In this document: positions 52,778 through 61,090 of the stretch, in pieces
Layout of the letters: each line of letters begins with the position of its first letter
How positions within the stretch are numbered: the first letter of the stretch is position 1
Origin: an uncultured Collinsella sp.
GTDB taxonomy: Bacteria > Actinomycetota > Coriobacteriia > Coriobacteriales > Coriobacteriaceae
Direction of reading: 5' to 3'
Length of the DNA stretch: 64,000 nt
Assembly: GCA_902470365.1 (NCBI GenBank)
Contig: CABRFZ010000010.1
Span: 1 to 64,000 of the forward strand
Notes under the pieces: model-generated
What the model saw: the letters and a program-made list of their open reading frames with translations, nothing else
Databases searched by the model: none
Told to the model about the DNA's origin: nothing
Made by a program: the position numbers and the translations under genes

Positions 52778-53791
52778 TTAATAACGCTCAAAGAAGGCAA
52801 GCGCGTTGTCGCTGCAGAGCTTCTGCATCACAGTCTTGCCAAAATGCTTGGAAAGCATGTTCTGGAACTCGGGCATCTTGCTGGCATCGGAGAGGAAAGC
52901 GGGCACCGCGGCACCGTCCCAGTCGCCGCCGAGCGCGATGGCGTCCTCGCCGCCCAGGTCGAGCCAGTGCTCGATATGTGCCGCCAGCTGGTCGAAGGTG
53001 ACGCCTGCGGCGGTCTTGTCGGTTGCGTCGTTGGAAAGGAACTCGCTGCAGTAGTTGAGGCCGACGATGCCACCCATGTCGCGAATGGTGCGGAACTGGT
53101 CGTCGGTGAGGTTGCGCTTAACGCCGCAAACTGCACGGGAGTTGGAGTGGCTGGCGACGAAGGGGCGCGTGGCGTGGGCGACAACCTCGTCAAAGCACTC
53201 ATCGTTGAGGTGGGAGACGTCGAGTACCATGCCGGCGTGCTCCATCTGCGTAAGTGCCTCGATGCCGGCGGCGGTGAGGCCGGCGTGGGTGTCGTGGCCG
53301 CTCGCGAGCGGTCCCTGCGCATTCCAGCTGAGCGATGACATGAGTACGCCCAAGCTCTTGAGCACCTCGATCAGCGCGGGGTCCTCGGCAAAGAACGTGG
53401 CGTTTTCGATGGTGTGGATGCAGGCGACCTTGCCGTCTTTGAGCGCGGGGCGAATGTCTGCCGCGCTGCGTACGTTGACCATGCGGTCATGGTTGAGCAT
53501 TGCCTGGCCGCTCATATGCGCCATGATCTGCGCCTGGAAGCGCGCGGCGTGGGCGGTGGGAATCTCATCGGGGACAAACGTGGCGAAGCACTGTGCCCAT
53601 GGCGTGTTGCCGATCTTTGCGAGCGAGATGGCGCAGGCGTTGCCCTTGATGAGGTCGAAATCTTGCGGATGCGTTTCGTCGCCGGGGAAATAACCGTCGG
53701 TGCCGGCGGTAAAGCGCAGGTCGAGATCGAGCGTGGCCCAGCCGATTCGGTCGGCGGTGTCGCAGTGTAGGTCAAATACGGGATATGCCAT
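52778..53791 (-). CDS. membrane dipeptidase-family (M19) peptidase
   Basis: A 337-residue zinc dipeptidase related to renal dipeptidase. DLHCDT near the N-terminus supplies His/Asp ligands, and LDVSHLNDE and FVASHSNSRAVCG the later His ligands. No signal peptide is evident, so it is cytosolic despite the family name. ATG 53791 follows GGAGGAACC. Confidence 0.9.
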   Translation of the reverse strand: MAYPVFDLHCDTADRIGWATLDLDLRFTAGTDGYFPGDETHPQDFDLIKGNACAISLAKIGNTPWAQCFATFVPDEIPTAHAARFQAQIMAHMSGQAMLNHDRMVNVRSAADIRPALKDGKVACIHTIENATFFAEDPALIEVLKSLGVLMSSLSWNAQGPLASGHDTHAGLTAAGIEALTQMEHAGMVLDVSHLNDECFDEVVAHATRPFVASHSNSRAVCGVKRNLTDDQFRTIRDMGGIVGLNYCSEFLSNDATDKTAAGVTFDQLAAHIEHWLDLGGEDAIALGGDWDGAAVPAFLSDASKMPEFQNMLSKHFGKTVMQKLCSDNALAFFERY

Positions 53792-53911
53792 GGTTCCTCC
53801 GGTTGCAGCGTTTCTTTGCAAACTGTCATTGAATTGTATGACTAGGGTATAGTTAGCGCCATATGTTCACGGCGGCCCGCGTTGTGCGCCGCCCTTATCA
53901 CGGAGGTTACC

Positions 53912-54340
53912 ATGTCCAACCAGGGCAAGAAGGTCAAGACCCATTATCGTGGCACGCTCGATGACGGCACGCAGTTCGATAGCTCCTACGATCGCGGCGA
54001 GCCGCTGGAGTTCACCTGCGGCGCCGGTCAGATGATCAAGGGCTTCGACGCCGCTGTTGTCGACATGCAGGTGGGCGAGAAGAAGACCGTGCACATCCCG
54101 GCTGCCGATGCCTACGGCGAGCACAATCCCGAGATGGTTATTACCTTCCCGGCCGAACAGGTTCCCAACATCGAGCAGATCGAGAAGGGCATGAAGCTTT
54201 TCCTGTCCACGCCGAGCGGCATGCCCGTCCCCGCCGTGGTCATCGACGTAACGCCCGAGGCCGTGACGCTCGACGCCAACCACGAGCTGGCCGGCAAGGA
54301 CCTCAACTTTGATATCGAGCTCGTCGAGGTCGAGGGTTAG
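53912..54340 (+). CDS. FKBP-type peptidyl-prolyl isomerase, SlyD-like
   Basis: A 142-residue prolyl isomerase/chaperone. The FKBP core has VKTHYRGTLDDGTQFDSS and QMIKGFDAAVVDMQVGEKK; the inserted flap domain has AYGEHNPEMVITFP, as in SlyD. The histidine-rich metal-binding tail of E. coli SlyD is absent (it ends LVEVEG). CGGAGG precedes ATG 53912. ureE follows 3 bases after the stop. Confidence 0.9.
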   Translation: MSNQGKKVKTHYRGTLDDGTQFDSSYDRGEPLEFTCGAGQMIKGFDAAVVDMQVGEKKTVHIPAADAYGEHNPEMVITFPAEQVPNIEQIEKGMKLFLSTPSGMPVPAVVIDVTPEAVTLDANHELAGKDLNFDIELVEVEG

Positions 54341-54343
54341 AGT

Positions 54344-54922
54344 ATGCCTGAACGCTTGGTTTCGACGACATGCTTGGGAAATCTCAACGATCCGTCCTAT
54401 GAACTCCTGCTTCGCCGGAAGCTGGGCGGCGTCTTTGAAGTTGACGAGCTGCTGCTCGATTGGGACCAGGCTGATACGCGCGCGTTTGTGGGCGTGACGG
54501 AGCTGGGGCGCACGGTCGATGTCCGGCTGGGTACTGCCGACGGCGGTCGTCTTGTCGACGGCGACGTGCTCGCCATTGACCGTTCGGGCGTGGTGCCCGT
54601 GGCGGTTGTCGTGCGCCTGCGCAGCGCCGAGGTTTATTTGGTCGAAGTTGACCGCATGGACCCGATTGCGCTCGCGCATGCGTGCTGGGAGATCGGCAAT
54701 ATGCATGCGCCGCTTTTCCGAGGCGATTCGGACGAGCATACCGTGCGCATGTATACGCCGGTGCAGCCTGTTTTGGGCCGCATGCTCCGGGGCGTCGAGG
54801 GCGTTCGGCTCTCGACGGTTACCCGTGAACTCGATTCGGACCGGCGCTTTGCGTCGAGTGCGGCGGATGCCGTTGTGAGTATGGCTCCCGACTTTACGAT
54901 CGTAAAGAAGGCGCGCGGTTAA
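54344..54922 (+). CDS. ureE: UreE-family nickel metallochaperone
   Basis: A 192-residue protein with both UreE domains: the N-terminal peptide-binding domain (TELGRTVDVRLGTADGGR, LVDGDVLAID) and the metal domain, where EIGNMHAPLFRGDSD keeps the nickel-binding His of the usual GNRH motif and VLGRMLRGVEG matches the C-terminal helix. It has no His-rich tail. Urease genes are not nearby. It directly follows a SlyD-type FKBP, and both families handle nickel, so the pair may serve another nickel enzyme. Confidence 0.75.
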   Translation: MPERLVSTTCLGNLNDPSYELLLRRKLGGVFEVDELLLDWDQADTRAFVGVTELGRTVDVRLGTADGGRLVDGDVLAIDRSGVVPVAVVVRLRSAEVYLVEVDRMDPIALAHACWEIGNMHAPLFRGDSDEHTVRMYTPVQPVLGRMLRGVEGVRLSTVTRELDSDRRFASSAADAVVSMAPDFTIVKKARG

Positions 54923-54932
54923 CGTGCGTATA

Positions 54933-54977
54933 AGTAAGACGGACTTTGAGAGGCAACTATTCAAAGTCCGTCTTACT
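54933..54977. repeat. 17-bp perfect inverted repeat after ureE
   Basis: AGTAAGACGGACTTTGA pairs with its exact complement at 54961-54977 around an 11-base loop. The sequence after it, GTTGATG, lacks a T-run, so it is a weak candidate as terminator. Confidence 0.8.
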
Positions 54978-55005
54978 GTTGATGAGATGCTGTGGGGGAA
55001 AGCAT

Positions 55006-55803
55006 ATGGGTCTTGAGGGAATCAAGCTGATTGCATGCGATTTGGACGGCACATTGCTGCATCCGGGGGAGCACGAGCCGCGTTCCGAGGCCTTTGAGCT
55101 CATCGATGAGCTGCATCGTCGCGGTATCGTGTTTATGCCGGCGAGCGGCCGTCAATATGCGAGCTTGCGCTACCTGTTTGCCCCGGTGGCCGATGAGCTC
55201 GCCTATGTATGCGAAAACGGAGCCCTGGTGATGAGCGAGGGGCGTGCCGTTGTCAAGCGTTCCATGGAGCGTAGCCTTGCTATGGATATCGCGAATGCCG
55301 TGGTTGCGTATCCCCATGCCGACGTGACCCTTTCGTGTGAGGGACACCTCTACACCATGAGCGGCAACGATGCGTTCGTCGATCATTTGCGCTATGAGGT
55401 CCACTGCGATGTGGCGGTGGTCGACCGCCCCGAGGAAATCGACGAGGACGTCATTAAGATTGCCTTCCAGACGCCCGAGGTGGATCAGCCGGCGGCCCTG
55501 GAGTATTTTGAGCGCCTCTTTAGCGACCGTGTTGACGTGATGACGTCGGGAACCGAATGGACGGACTTTATCGGTTTCGGTTCGGGCAAGGGCTCCGCGC
55601 TTGCCGATTACGGTCGTGCCCTGGGTATTTCGCCCGATGAGATGATGGCGTTTGGCGACAATGAGAACGATCGCGACATGCTCAATGTCGTGGGCCATCC
55701 TTATCTCATGGAGAGCTGCAACCCCTCTATGCGTGGCATTAACGACCGCGTCCGCTACGTGCGCACGGTCGAAGAGGAATTGCATCGCCTGCTCGCTGAG
55801 TAG
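55006..55803 (+). CDS. Cof-type HAD-superfamily phosphatase
   Basis: A 265-residue HAD hydrolase (type IIB cap). Motif I is ACDLDGTLL with the nucleophile Asp, motif II PASGRQ, motif III Lys in the GKGSAL region, and motif IV FGDNENDRDML. Substrates of Cof proteins are usually sugar phosphates or flavin/pyridoxal phosphates and cannot be named here. GGGGGAAAG precedes the ATG. Confidence 0.9.
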   Translation: MGLEGIKLIACDLDGTLLHPGEHEPRSEAFELIDELHRRGIVFMPASGRQYASLRYLFAPVADELAYVCENGALVMSEGRAVVKRSMERSLAMDIANAVVAYPHADVTLSCEGHLYTMSGNDAFVDHLRYEVHCDVAVVDRPEEIDEDVIKIAFQTPEVDQPAALEYFERLFSDRVDVMTSGTEWTDFIGFGSGKGSALADYGRALGISPDEMMAFGDNENDRDMLNVVGHPYLMESCNPSMRGINDRVRYVRTVEEELHRLLAE

Positions 55804-55809
55804 ATATTT

Positions 55810-55874
55810 GGGACATGCCTAGAAATCTATTTTTTGCTGCAAAGCGCGGAAAGGTGGATTTTAAGGCATGTCCC
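55810..55874. repeat. 65-base palindrome with GGGACATGCCT arms
   Basis: GGGACATGCCT (55810-55820) pairs perfectly with AGGCATGTCCC (55864-55874); partial pairing continues inward (AAATC/GATTT, GC/GC). It lies between the convergent HAD and Fur genes and could act as a two-way terminator, but matches the other palindromes in its core. Confidence 0.75.
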
Positions 55875-55880
55875 GAACAT

Positions 55881-56261
55881 CTACCGGCAGTCGGGGCAGA
55901 GACCCTCGAAGATGGTGTAGTGCGACGTGACGTGCCAGCCGATTTGCTCGGATGCTTTGGCGTCGAGCTGGGCATCGAAGGGGAGCGGTACGTCGATGAC
56001 GCGGCTGCACGAGGTGCAGATGATATGCGCATGCGGCTCGATCGTGCGATCGAAGCGGCTGCCGCCCGGCGTCTTGATGGAGAGGATTTCGCCTGCGTCG
56101 GCCAAGAGATTGAGATTGCGGTAGACCGTACCGCGGCTGATTTTGTCATCCTGCGCGCGCACGACGTTGTAGATTTCGTCGGCGGTGGGATGGTTATAGC
56201 TTTGGCGCACGGCGTCAAGAACCAGCTTTCGCTGCCTGGTATTCCTTCTTTGCACCGCCAT
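55881..56261 (-). CDS. Fur-family regulator, PerR-like
   Basis: A 126-residue regulator with N-terminal winged helix (RQRKLVLDAVRQSYNHPTADEIY, KISRGTVYRNLNLL) and a metal-binding C-terminal domain with HAHIICTSC and the final CPDC, the structural zinc pairs. PerR-type proteins sense peroxide, Fur senses iron and Zur zinc; the short length and RGTVYRNL resemble PerR. The upstream AT-rich sequence around 56300-56330 could hold its own operator. Confidence 0.85.
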   Translation of the reverse strand: MAVQRRNTRQRKLVLDAVRQSYNHPTADEIYNVVRAQDDKISRGTVYRNLNLLADAGEILSIKTPGGSRFDRTIEPHAHIICTSCSRVIDVPLPFDAQLDAKASEQIGWHVTSHYTIFEGLCPDCR

Positions 56262-56322
56262 GCGCCTCGCCTCTTTTCTATTAACGGTCGTAGGTAAATG
56301 ATACCGTATTTAGCACACAATA

Positions 56323-56733
56323 CTAATAATGAGGACTGAAACCGTCTTCATTGGCAAGTGGGGCTCGGGCCTGGGCGTCTACGAGGCGAAAACGCGTTCC
56401 CATGCGCTCGTAGGAGGCATGAAGCGCCTCGAGATGAGATAGGACGTTTGCCGGAGCTCCCTGTATCTCCATCTCGACTGAGCCGTCTTCCATGTTACGC
56501 ACCCAGCCGGTGAGTGCGCGTGCCTGTGCGAGGTTGGTGTTGGTAAAGCGAAAACCAACGCCTTGGACTTGCCCCGCCCAGCGCAGGAAATAGCGCAGGG
56601 GAGTGTCTTGAGTGGCCTCGTCGCTTGCGAGTACGGTAAGCCTGCGGCGCAGCTCGAGCTCGACGTTTGATGGTTTTTGAGGCTCTCGACTGCCGCCGGT
56701 GACGCTGGAGAAGAACGTATCGAAGAGGCCCAT
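56323..56733 (-). CDS. acyP: acylphosphatase
   Basis: A 136-residue protein with an acylphosphatase domain in its C-terminal 90 residues: WAGQVQGVGFRFTNTNLAQA carries the catalytic Arg, and GWVRNMEDGSVEMEIQG the Asn motif. It hydrolyses acyl phosphates. The N-terminal 45 residues are extra. Its start lies just after the end of the oxidoreductase gene, suggesting coupling. Confidence 0.88.
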   Translation of the reverse strand: MGLFDTFFSSVTGGSREPQKPSNVELELRRRLTVLASDEATQDTPLRYFLRWAGQVQGVGFRFTNTNLAQARALTGWVRNMEDGSVEMEIQGAPANVLSHLEALHASYERMGTRFRLVDAQARAPLANEDGFSPHY

Positions 56734-56735
56734 CG

Positions 56736-57842
56736 CTATGCCTGCTTGCCTGCGTCGGCCGGGAAGGTTATGCCGGCCTGCTGACGCACGGCATCCATGA
56801 TGCGTAGTGAGACGAGCGTGACATCGCGGTAGTGGCCAAGCTCGTGGCGTCCCGCCGGGGTCTCCCAAATCTCTTCCTTGACGTTATCGATGCCGCCGAT
56901 GGCGGTGATGAAGTCCGTGAGCTCGTATTCCATAGTGTTGCTCGATTTGGGCAGGTCGAGCACGCGGCCGTTATTGCCCTGTTCGCGCGGCGCCTCGGTC
57001 GCCGAGCCGCGTACGACGTCGCCGCGATAGTCGATGCGGACGTTGCGGGGCGTGGACAGATGGTCGATCTGGATAGTGCCACGCTCGCCTTCGATCTGCG
57101 AGGGCAGTAGGTCATTCGTAATTTTGGAGTGCGCGAGCTCGACGGAGATTCGGCCACCGCCGTAGCTGGCGAGGATGGAACCGCAGCCGTCGATGGGGCC
57201 GTGCGTGAGCTGTCGCGTGGTGGGGTCGAGCAGAGTAGCCATGCTCGTAAGGCCGGAGGGCATGCCGAAAATCTCGACCATGGGCTCGACGGTGTAGACG
57301 CCAATATCCATGAGGGAACCCGATGCCATATTGCAGTCGAAGATATTGGTGGCGCGTCCCGCGAGAATCTCGTTGTAGCGCGAGGAATACTTGCCAAAGC
57401 GCAATGAGGCGCGGCGGATGGGGGCGATTTCACCCAAGGCGTCCTCGATGGCGTGGAAGGCGGGATCGTGGAGGGGACGCATGGCCTCGAGGGCCACGAC
57501 ACCTGCTGCCTCGGCAGCGCGGAAGACCTCAAGCGCTTGCGCCTCGGTGGCGCAGAAGGGCTTTTCGACGATGACGTGCTTACCGCCGGCGATGCAGGCG
57601 AGCGCCTGTTCGTGATGGAGTGCATTGGGGCTGCCGATGTAGACGGCGTCGACGTCGTTGGCGGAAGCGAGCTCGTCGAGTGCGGTGAAGTTACGCTCGC
57701 CGCCGTGCTTAGCGGTGAAGGCGGCGCCGCGATCAGCATCGCGCGAGAGCGTGCCCACAAACGCAGCTTGGTCGTTGGCGTTGACGACCTGGATAAAGTC
57801 GTCGGTAATCATGGATGTGCCGATGGTCGCTATACGCAGCAT
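56736..57842 (-). CDS. Gfo/Idh/MocA-family oxidoreductase
   Basis: A 368-residue NAD(P)-dependent sugar or cyclitol dehydrogenase. The Rossmann region begins LRIATIGTSMITDDFI, followed by YIGSPNALHHEQAL and the family marker VIVEKPF (catalytic Lys). EAMRPLHDPAF starts the substrate domain. GAGGGG precedes the ATG. The substrate is not evident. Confidence 0.9.
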   Translation of the reverse strand: MLRIATIGTSMITDDFIQVVNANDQAAFVGTLSRDADRGAAFTAKHGGERNFTALDELASANDVDAVYIGSPNALHHEQALACIAGGKHVIVEKPFCATEAQALEVFRAAEAAGVVALEAMRPLHDPAFHAIEDALGEIAPIRRASLRFGKYSSRYNEILAGRATNIFDCNMASGSLMDIGVYTVEPMVEIFGMPSGLTSMATLLDPTTRQLTHGPIDGCGSILASYGGGRISVELAHSKITNDLLPSQIEGERGTIQIDHLSTPRNVRIDYRGDVVRGSATEAPREQGNNGRVLDLPKSSNTMEYELTDFITAIGGIDNVKEEIWETPAGRHELGHYRDVTLVSLRIMDAVRQQAGITFPADAGKQA

Positions 57843-57917
57843 GTATCCCCCTCGTGCCGTTCGGTTTACAGGATGAGTGTAGCGCGAAGGGGCAGGAAAT
57901 AGCGTGCGAAAACGCCG

Positions 57918-58403
57918 TTACAGGTCGCTCTCGTTAAAGCCGGTGTCGATATCGAGGTTGCTGCCGTCGGCCGCCGTGGTGGCGAGCTCGTCGCAGCGCT
58001 CGTTGAGCTCGTGGCCGGCATGTCCCTTAACCCAGATGAACTCAACCTTGTGCTTACTCTTGGCGGCAAGCAGGCGCTCCCACAGGTCGCGGTTCTTGAC
58101 GGGCTGCTTGTTGGCAGTTTTCCATCCGCGTTTTTTCCAGCCGTCGATCCAATGTTTATTGAAAGCGTTGACGACGTACTGCGAGTCGGAATGGACTTCG
58201 ACCTCGCAAGGGCGGTTGAGTGCCTCGAGCGCCACGATAACGGCCATGAGCTCCATGCGGTTGTTGGTGGTCTTGGCGTAACCGCGCGAAAGCTCGGAGG
58301 TGAAGGTCTTGCCGGCGGGGTTGGTGTATTTGAGCACGGCGCCGTAGCCGCCGCGTCCCGGATTTGATCGGGCCGAGCCGTCGGTATAGATGATGACCTT
58401 CAC
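57918..58403 (-). CDS. rnhA: ribonuclease HI
   Basis: A 161-residue enzyme that cuts RNA in RNA-DNA hybrids. The acidic site is complete: Asp in [13 protein letters not shown], Glu in NNRMELMAV, Asp in [11 protein letters not shown] and the last Asp in LNERCDELA. The handle region [15 protein letters not shown] and VKGHAGH are also present. The GTG start at 58403 follows AAAGGAAG. Confidence 0.94.
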   Translation of the reverse strand: MKVIIYTDGSARSNPGRGGYGAVLKYTNPAGKTFTSELSRGYAKTTNNRMELMAVIVALEALNRPCEVEVHSDSQYVVNAFNKHWIDGWKKRGWKTANKQPVKNRDLWERLLAAKSKHKVEFIWVKGHAGHELNERCDELATTAADGSNLDIDTGFNESDL

Positions 58404-58502
58404 GGGCTTCCTTTCGTTGGGTACGTTTCGTGTGAGTGACCATTGTAGCGCCATGCCCGCCGGGGGCTAGCAATCTACGATTTCTATCCCGTCTTCCGAC
58501 AG

Positions 58503-59405
58503 TTAGTTGGCATGGATGATGCGGTTGAGCTCGTCGAGGTATTGCTGCAAGAGGGAAGAGGGCTTGCGCTCGTTGTGCATGATATAGCCTACGTGCATCG
58601 TTGGGGCGTCTGCTAACGGGATCGATGCCATACCCCATTGCATTTCATTGGAGAGGACACCGGTCGACAGCGCATAGCCGTTCGAGGTTATCAGCAGGTT
58701 GGTGAGCGTCCCGCGGTCGGATACGCGGATATTGCGGTTGCAGGGAATATAGCTAAACGGTTCCTCGGAGTAATAGAAGGAATTAGAGGTGCCCTGCTCA
58801 AAGCTATAGCGCGTATAGGGTGTGAGGTCGGCAAGCGACAGCTGCGGGCGGCGGGCGAGCGGGTGGCGTTCGCTGACGAACACGTGGACTTTCGCATCAA
58901 AGAGGGGATGAAAGCTCGCTCGGGCATCGGCGAAGGCCTTCTGCAGGACGCGGGCGTTAAAGTCGTCCAGATAGAGGATGCCGATGTCGCTGCGAAACGC
59001 ACGGACGTCGTCGATGATCTGCGCCGTGGTGGTCTCGCGCATGATGAACTCGAACTTGCTGTCGCGGCAGCGCTCGACGACGTTGACAAAGGCCTCGACC
59101 GAAAACGCGTAGTGTTGGGCCGAGATGGCGAGGCGGGCCTGAGGTGTACCGCCGTCCTCGTAGCGGGCCTCGAGCATGTCGGCCTGCTCTACGACCTGGC
59201 GTGCATAGCCCAAAAGCTCGGTGCCGTCGTTGGTGAGTGCAGCACCGCGGCTGGAGCGCGTAAAGATTTCGATATGAAGTTCCTGCTCCAGGCTTTTGAC
59301 GGCATTGGAGATATTGGACTGCGCCGTATAGAGGCGCTGGGCTGCGGCGTTGATCGAACCGGACTCTGCCACGGCGATCAAAAAGCGAAGCTGCTGGAGG
59401 GTCAT
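58503..59405 (-). CDS. LysR-family regulator divergent from metY
   Basis: A 300-residue LysR regulator with N-terminal helix-turn-helix (LQQLRFLIAVAESGSINAAA, then QSNISNAVKSLEQEL) and a periplasmic-binding-like effector domain. It is transcribed away from metY, and a palindrome lies between, the standard layout for a LysR protein controlling its neighbour. By analogy with CysB/CmbR/MetR it may sense a sulfur metabolite such as O-acetylserine or homocysteine; this is inference. Confidence 0.9.
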   Translation of the reverse strand: MTLQQLRFLIAVAESGSINAAAQRLYTAQSNISNAVKSLEQELHIEIFTRSSRGAALTNDGTELLGYARQVVEQADMLEARYEDGGTPQARLAISAQHYAFSVEAFVNVVERCRDSKFEFIMRETTTAQIIDDVRAFRSDIGILYLDDFNARVLQKAFADARASFHPLFDAKVHVFVSERHPLARRPQLSLADLTPYTRYSFEQGTSNSFYYSEEPFSYIPCNRNIRVSDRGTLTNLLITSNGYALSTGVLSNEMQWGMASIPLADAPTMHVGYIMHNERKPSSLLQQYLDELNRIIHAN

Positions 59406-59424
59406 CGGCGCCCGTCCTTTCGAG

Positions 59425-59447
59425 TGTTATCTATAAAACCGATAACA
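59425..59447. promoter_or_regulatory. candidate LysR operator
   Basis: TGTTATC (59425-59431) and GATAACA (59441-59447) form a 7-bp inverted repeat with a 9-base spacer, 20 bases upstream of the LysR start and 20 bases ahead of the metY -35 box. Confidence 0.6.
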
Positions 59448-59466
59448 AGTTAGCGCTTTTAAGTGA

Positions 59467-59495
59467 TTGACCGAGGGAAACAATGCTCGTACTAT
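59467..59495 (+). promoter_or_regulatory. metY promoter
   Basis: TTGACC (59467-59472) and TACTAT (59490-59495) with a 17-base spacer. Transcription from about 59502 would give a 177-base leader. Confidence 0.75.
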
Positions 59496-59551
59496 TCAAA
59501 ACACACAAAGGCGGTAGGTAATTAAGCCGACCACGGAACCGGGATGCGAAA

Positions 59552-59624
59552 GGAGGCCCGCATATGAATTGCTTACCAAGACGAATGCCGGGCTCCTGTT
59601 TGCGCCCGTCGGCGTGATCAGGAG
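59552..59624 (+). promoter_or_regulatory. possible attenuator in the metY leader
   Basis: Stem A pairs 59552-59563 (GGAGGCCCGCAT) with 59585-59596 (ATGCCGGGCTCC) with one bulged base. Stem B pairs CTCCTG (59593-59598) with CAGGAG (59619-59624). They share CTCC and exclude each other. Stem A covers the ribosome-binding site of the leader peptide. A G-free pyrimidine-rich tract follows at about 59631-59657. Confidence 0.5.
59564..59617 (+). CDS. 17-residue leader peptide MNCLPRRMPGSCLRPSA
   Basis: A short frame starting at ATG 59564 with a strong AAAGGAGG 7-8 bases upstream and ending at TGA 59617, 61 bases ahead of metY. It contains two Cys codons, one of them inside the overlapping stems, and two Met. 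The strong start site, position and the sulfur-assimilation gene downstream suggest a cysteine-responsive leader peptide. Not a conserved family that I recognise. Confidence 0.55.
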   Translation: MNCLPRRMPGSCLRPSA

Positions 59625-59678
59625 ACAGCCACTTACTTCTCTTACTCTTATTACTTTTATTCGATCAAGGAGATCATC

Positions 59679-60989
59679 ATGAGCCAGTTCATCAACAACC
59701 CCGAGCACACCTTTGGTTTCGATACCCTGCAGCTTCACGTTGGCCAGGAGAGCGCCGATCCCGCATCCGACTCCCGCGCCGTGCCTATCTACCAGACCAC
59801 GAGCTATGTGTTCCGCAATTCCCAGCACGCCGCCGACCGCTTTGGTCTTGCCGATGCTGGTAACATCTACGGCCGTCTGACCAACTCCACCCAGGGCGTC
59901 TTCGAGGACCGTATCGCCGCACTCGAGGGCGGCGTGGCAGGTCTCGCCGTCGCCTCCGGTGCTGCTGCCATCACCTATACTCTGCAGGCTCTTGCTCAGG
60001 CCGGTGACCACGTGGTGGCTCAGAAGACCATCTACGGCGGCTCCTACAACCTGCTGGAGCATACGCTCTCCCAGTTTGGCGTCGAGACCACGTTTGTCGA
60101 CGCTCATAACCTGGAAGAGGTCGAGGGGGCCATCAAGGACAACACCACGGCCATCTATCTCGAGACGCTCGGCAACCCCAACTCCGACATCCCCAACATC
60201 GACGCCATCTCCGAGATCGCCAAGAAGCACGGTCTGCCGGTTGTCGTCGACAACACCTTCGGCACCCCGTATCTGTTCCGTCCGCTGGAGCATGGTGCCA
60301 ACATCGTCGTCCACTCCGCAACCAAGTTCATCGGCGGCCACGGCACCTCGCTGGGCGGTGTGATCGTGGACGGCGGTAACTTCGATTGGAAGGCGAGTGG
60401 AAAGTACGCCCAGATCGCTGAGCCCAACCCCTCCTACCACGGCGTCTCGTTTGCCGAGGCTGCCGGTCCCGCCGCCTTCGCAACCTATGTCCGCGCTATC
60501 CTGCTGCGTGACGAGGGCGCCTGCATCAGCCCGTTCAACGCCTGGGTCCTGCTCCAGGGCACCGAGACTCTGTCGCTGCGCGTTGACCGTCATGTCGAGA
60601 ATACCAAGAAGGTCGTTGAGTTCCTGACCGGTGACAGCCATGTTGCCAAGGTGAACCACCCGAGCCTGCCTGAGCACCCCGACCATGAGCTCTACAAGCA
60701 ATATTTCCCCAACGGCGGTGCCTCGATCTTTACCTTTGAGATTAAGGGTGGCCAGGAGGCCGCCTGGAAGTTCATCGATCATCTGCAGGTGTTCTCGCTG
60801 CTCGCCAACGTGGCCGACGTCAAGTCGCTCGTCGTGCACCCGGCTACCACCACGCACTCCCAGCTCTCTGCCGAGGAGCTCGCCGAGCAGAACATCACGT
60901 CCTCCACGATCCGTCTTTCCATCGGTACCGAGAATGCCGAGGATATCATTTGGGATCTGAAGCAGGCCTTCGCCGCGCTGGACGAGTAA
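59679..60989 (+). CDS. metY: O-acetylhomoserine sulfhydrylase
   Basis: A 436-residue PLP enzyme of the Cys/Met metabolism family, making homocysteine from O-acetylhomoserine and sulfide. FGFDTLQLHVGQESADPASD and PIYQTTSYVF are typical of the N-terminus; the PLP lysine is in HSATKFIGGHGTSLGG. The length (430-440) and the insertion after the lysine (GGNFDWKASG) fit OAH sulfhydrylase rather than cystathionine enzymes. AAGGAG precedes the ATG. Confidence 0.93.
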   Translation: MSQFINNPEHTFGFDTLQLHVGQESADPASDSRAVPIYQTTSYVFRNSQHAADRFGLADAGNIYGRLTNSTQGVFEDRIAALEGGVAGLAVASGAAAITYTLQALAQAGDHVVAQKTIYGGSYNLLEHTLSQFGVETTFVDAHNLEEVEGAIKDNTTAIYLETLGNPNSDIPNIDAISEIAKKHGLPVVVDNTFGTPYLFRPLEHGANIVVHSATKFIGGHGTSLGGVIVDGGNFDWKASGKYAQIAEPNPSYHGVSFAEAAGPAAFATYVRAILLRDEGACISPFNAWVLLQGTETLSLRVDRHVENTKKVVEFLTGDSHVAKVNHPSLPEHPDHELYKQYFPNGGASIFTFEIKGGQEAAWKFIDHLQVFSLLANVADVKSLVVHPATTTHSQLSAEELAEQNITSSTIRLSIGTENAEDIIWDLKQAFAALDE

Positions 60990-61051
60990 GGCGACTTGTG
61001 CAAGGACCCCTTGCGACTCGATAGGTATAACTGTATAAAATGCCTGCTCAA

Positions 61052-61090
61052 GGCGCCTGTGCGAACAATGGTTGCACAGGCGCCTTTTTT
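61052..61090 (+). terminator. terminator after metY
   Basis: GGCGCCTGTGC (61052-61062) pairs perfectly with GCACAGGCGCC (61074-61084), followed by six T. The next 210 bases, to 61301, are an unexplained leader region with no recognised element. Confidence 0.93.

Noticed and set aside
56290..56335. PerR box upstream of the Fur-family gene
   Set aside because: The AT-rich ATTATTAGTATTGTG stretch matches the TTATAAT-N-ATTATAA consensus too poorly to call.
59502..59678. SAM riboswitch in the metY leader
   Set aside because: No conserved SAM-I, SAM-II or SAM-IV core was seen; a leader peptide with competing stems explains the sequence better.
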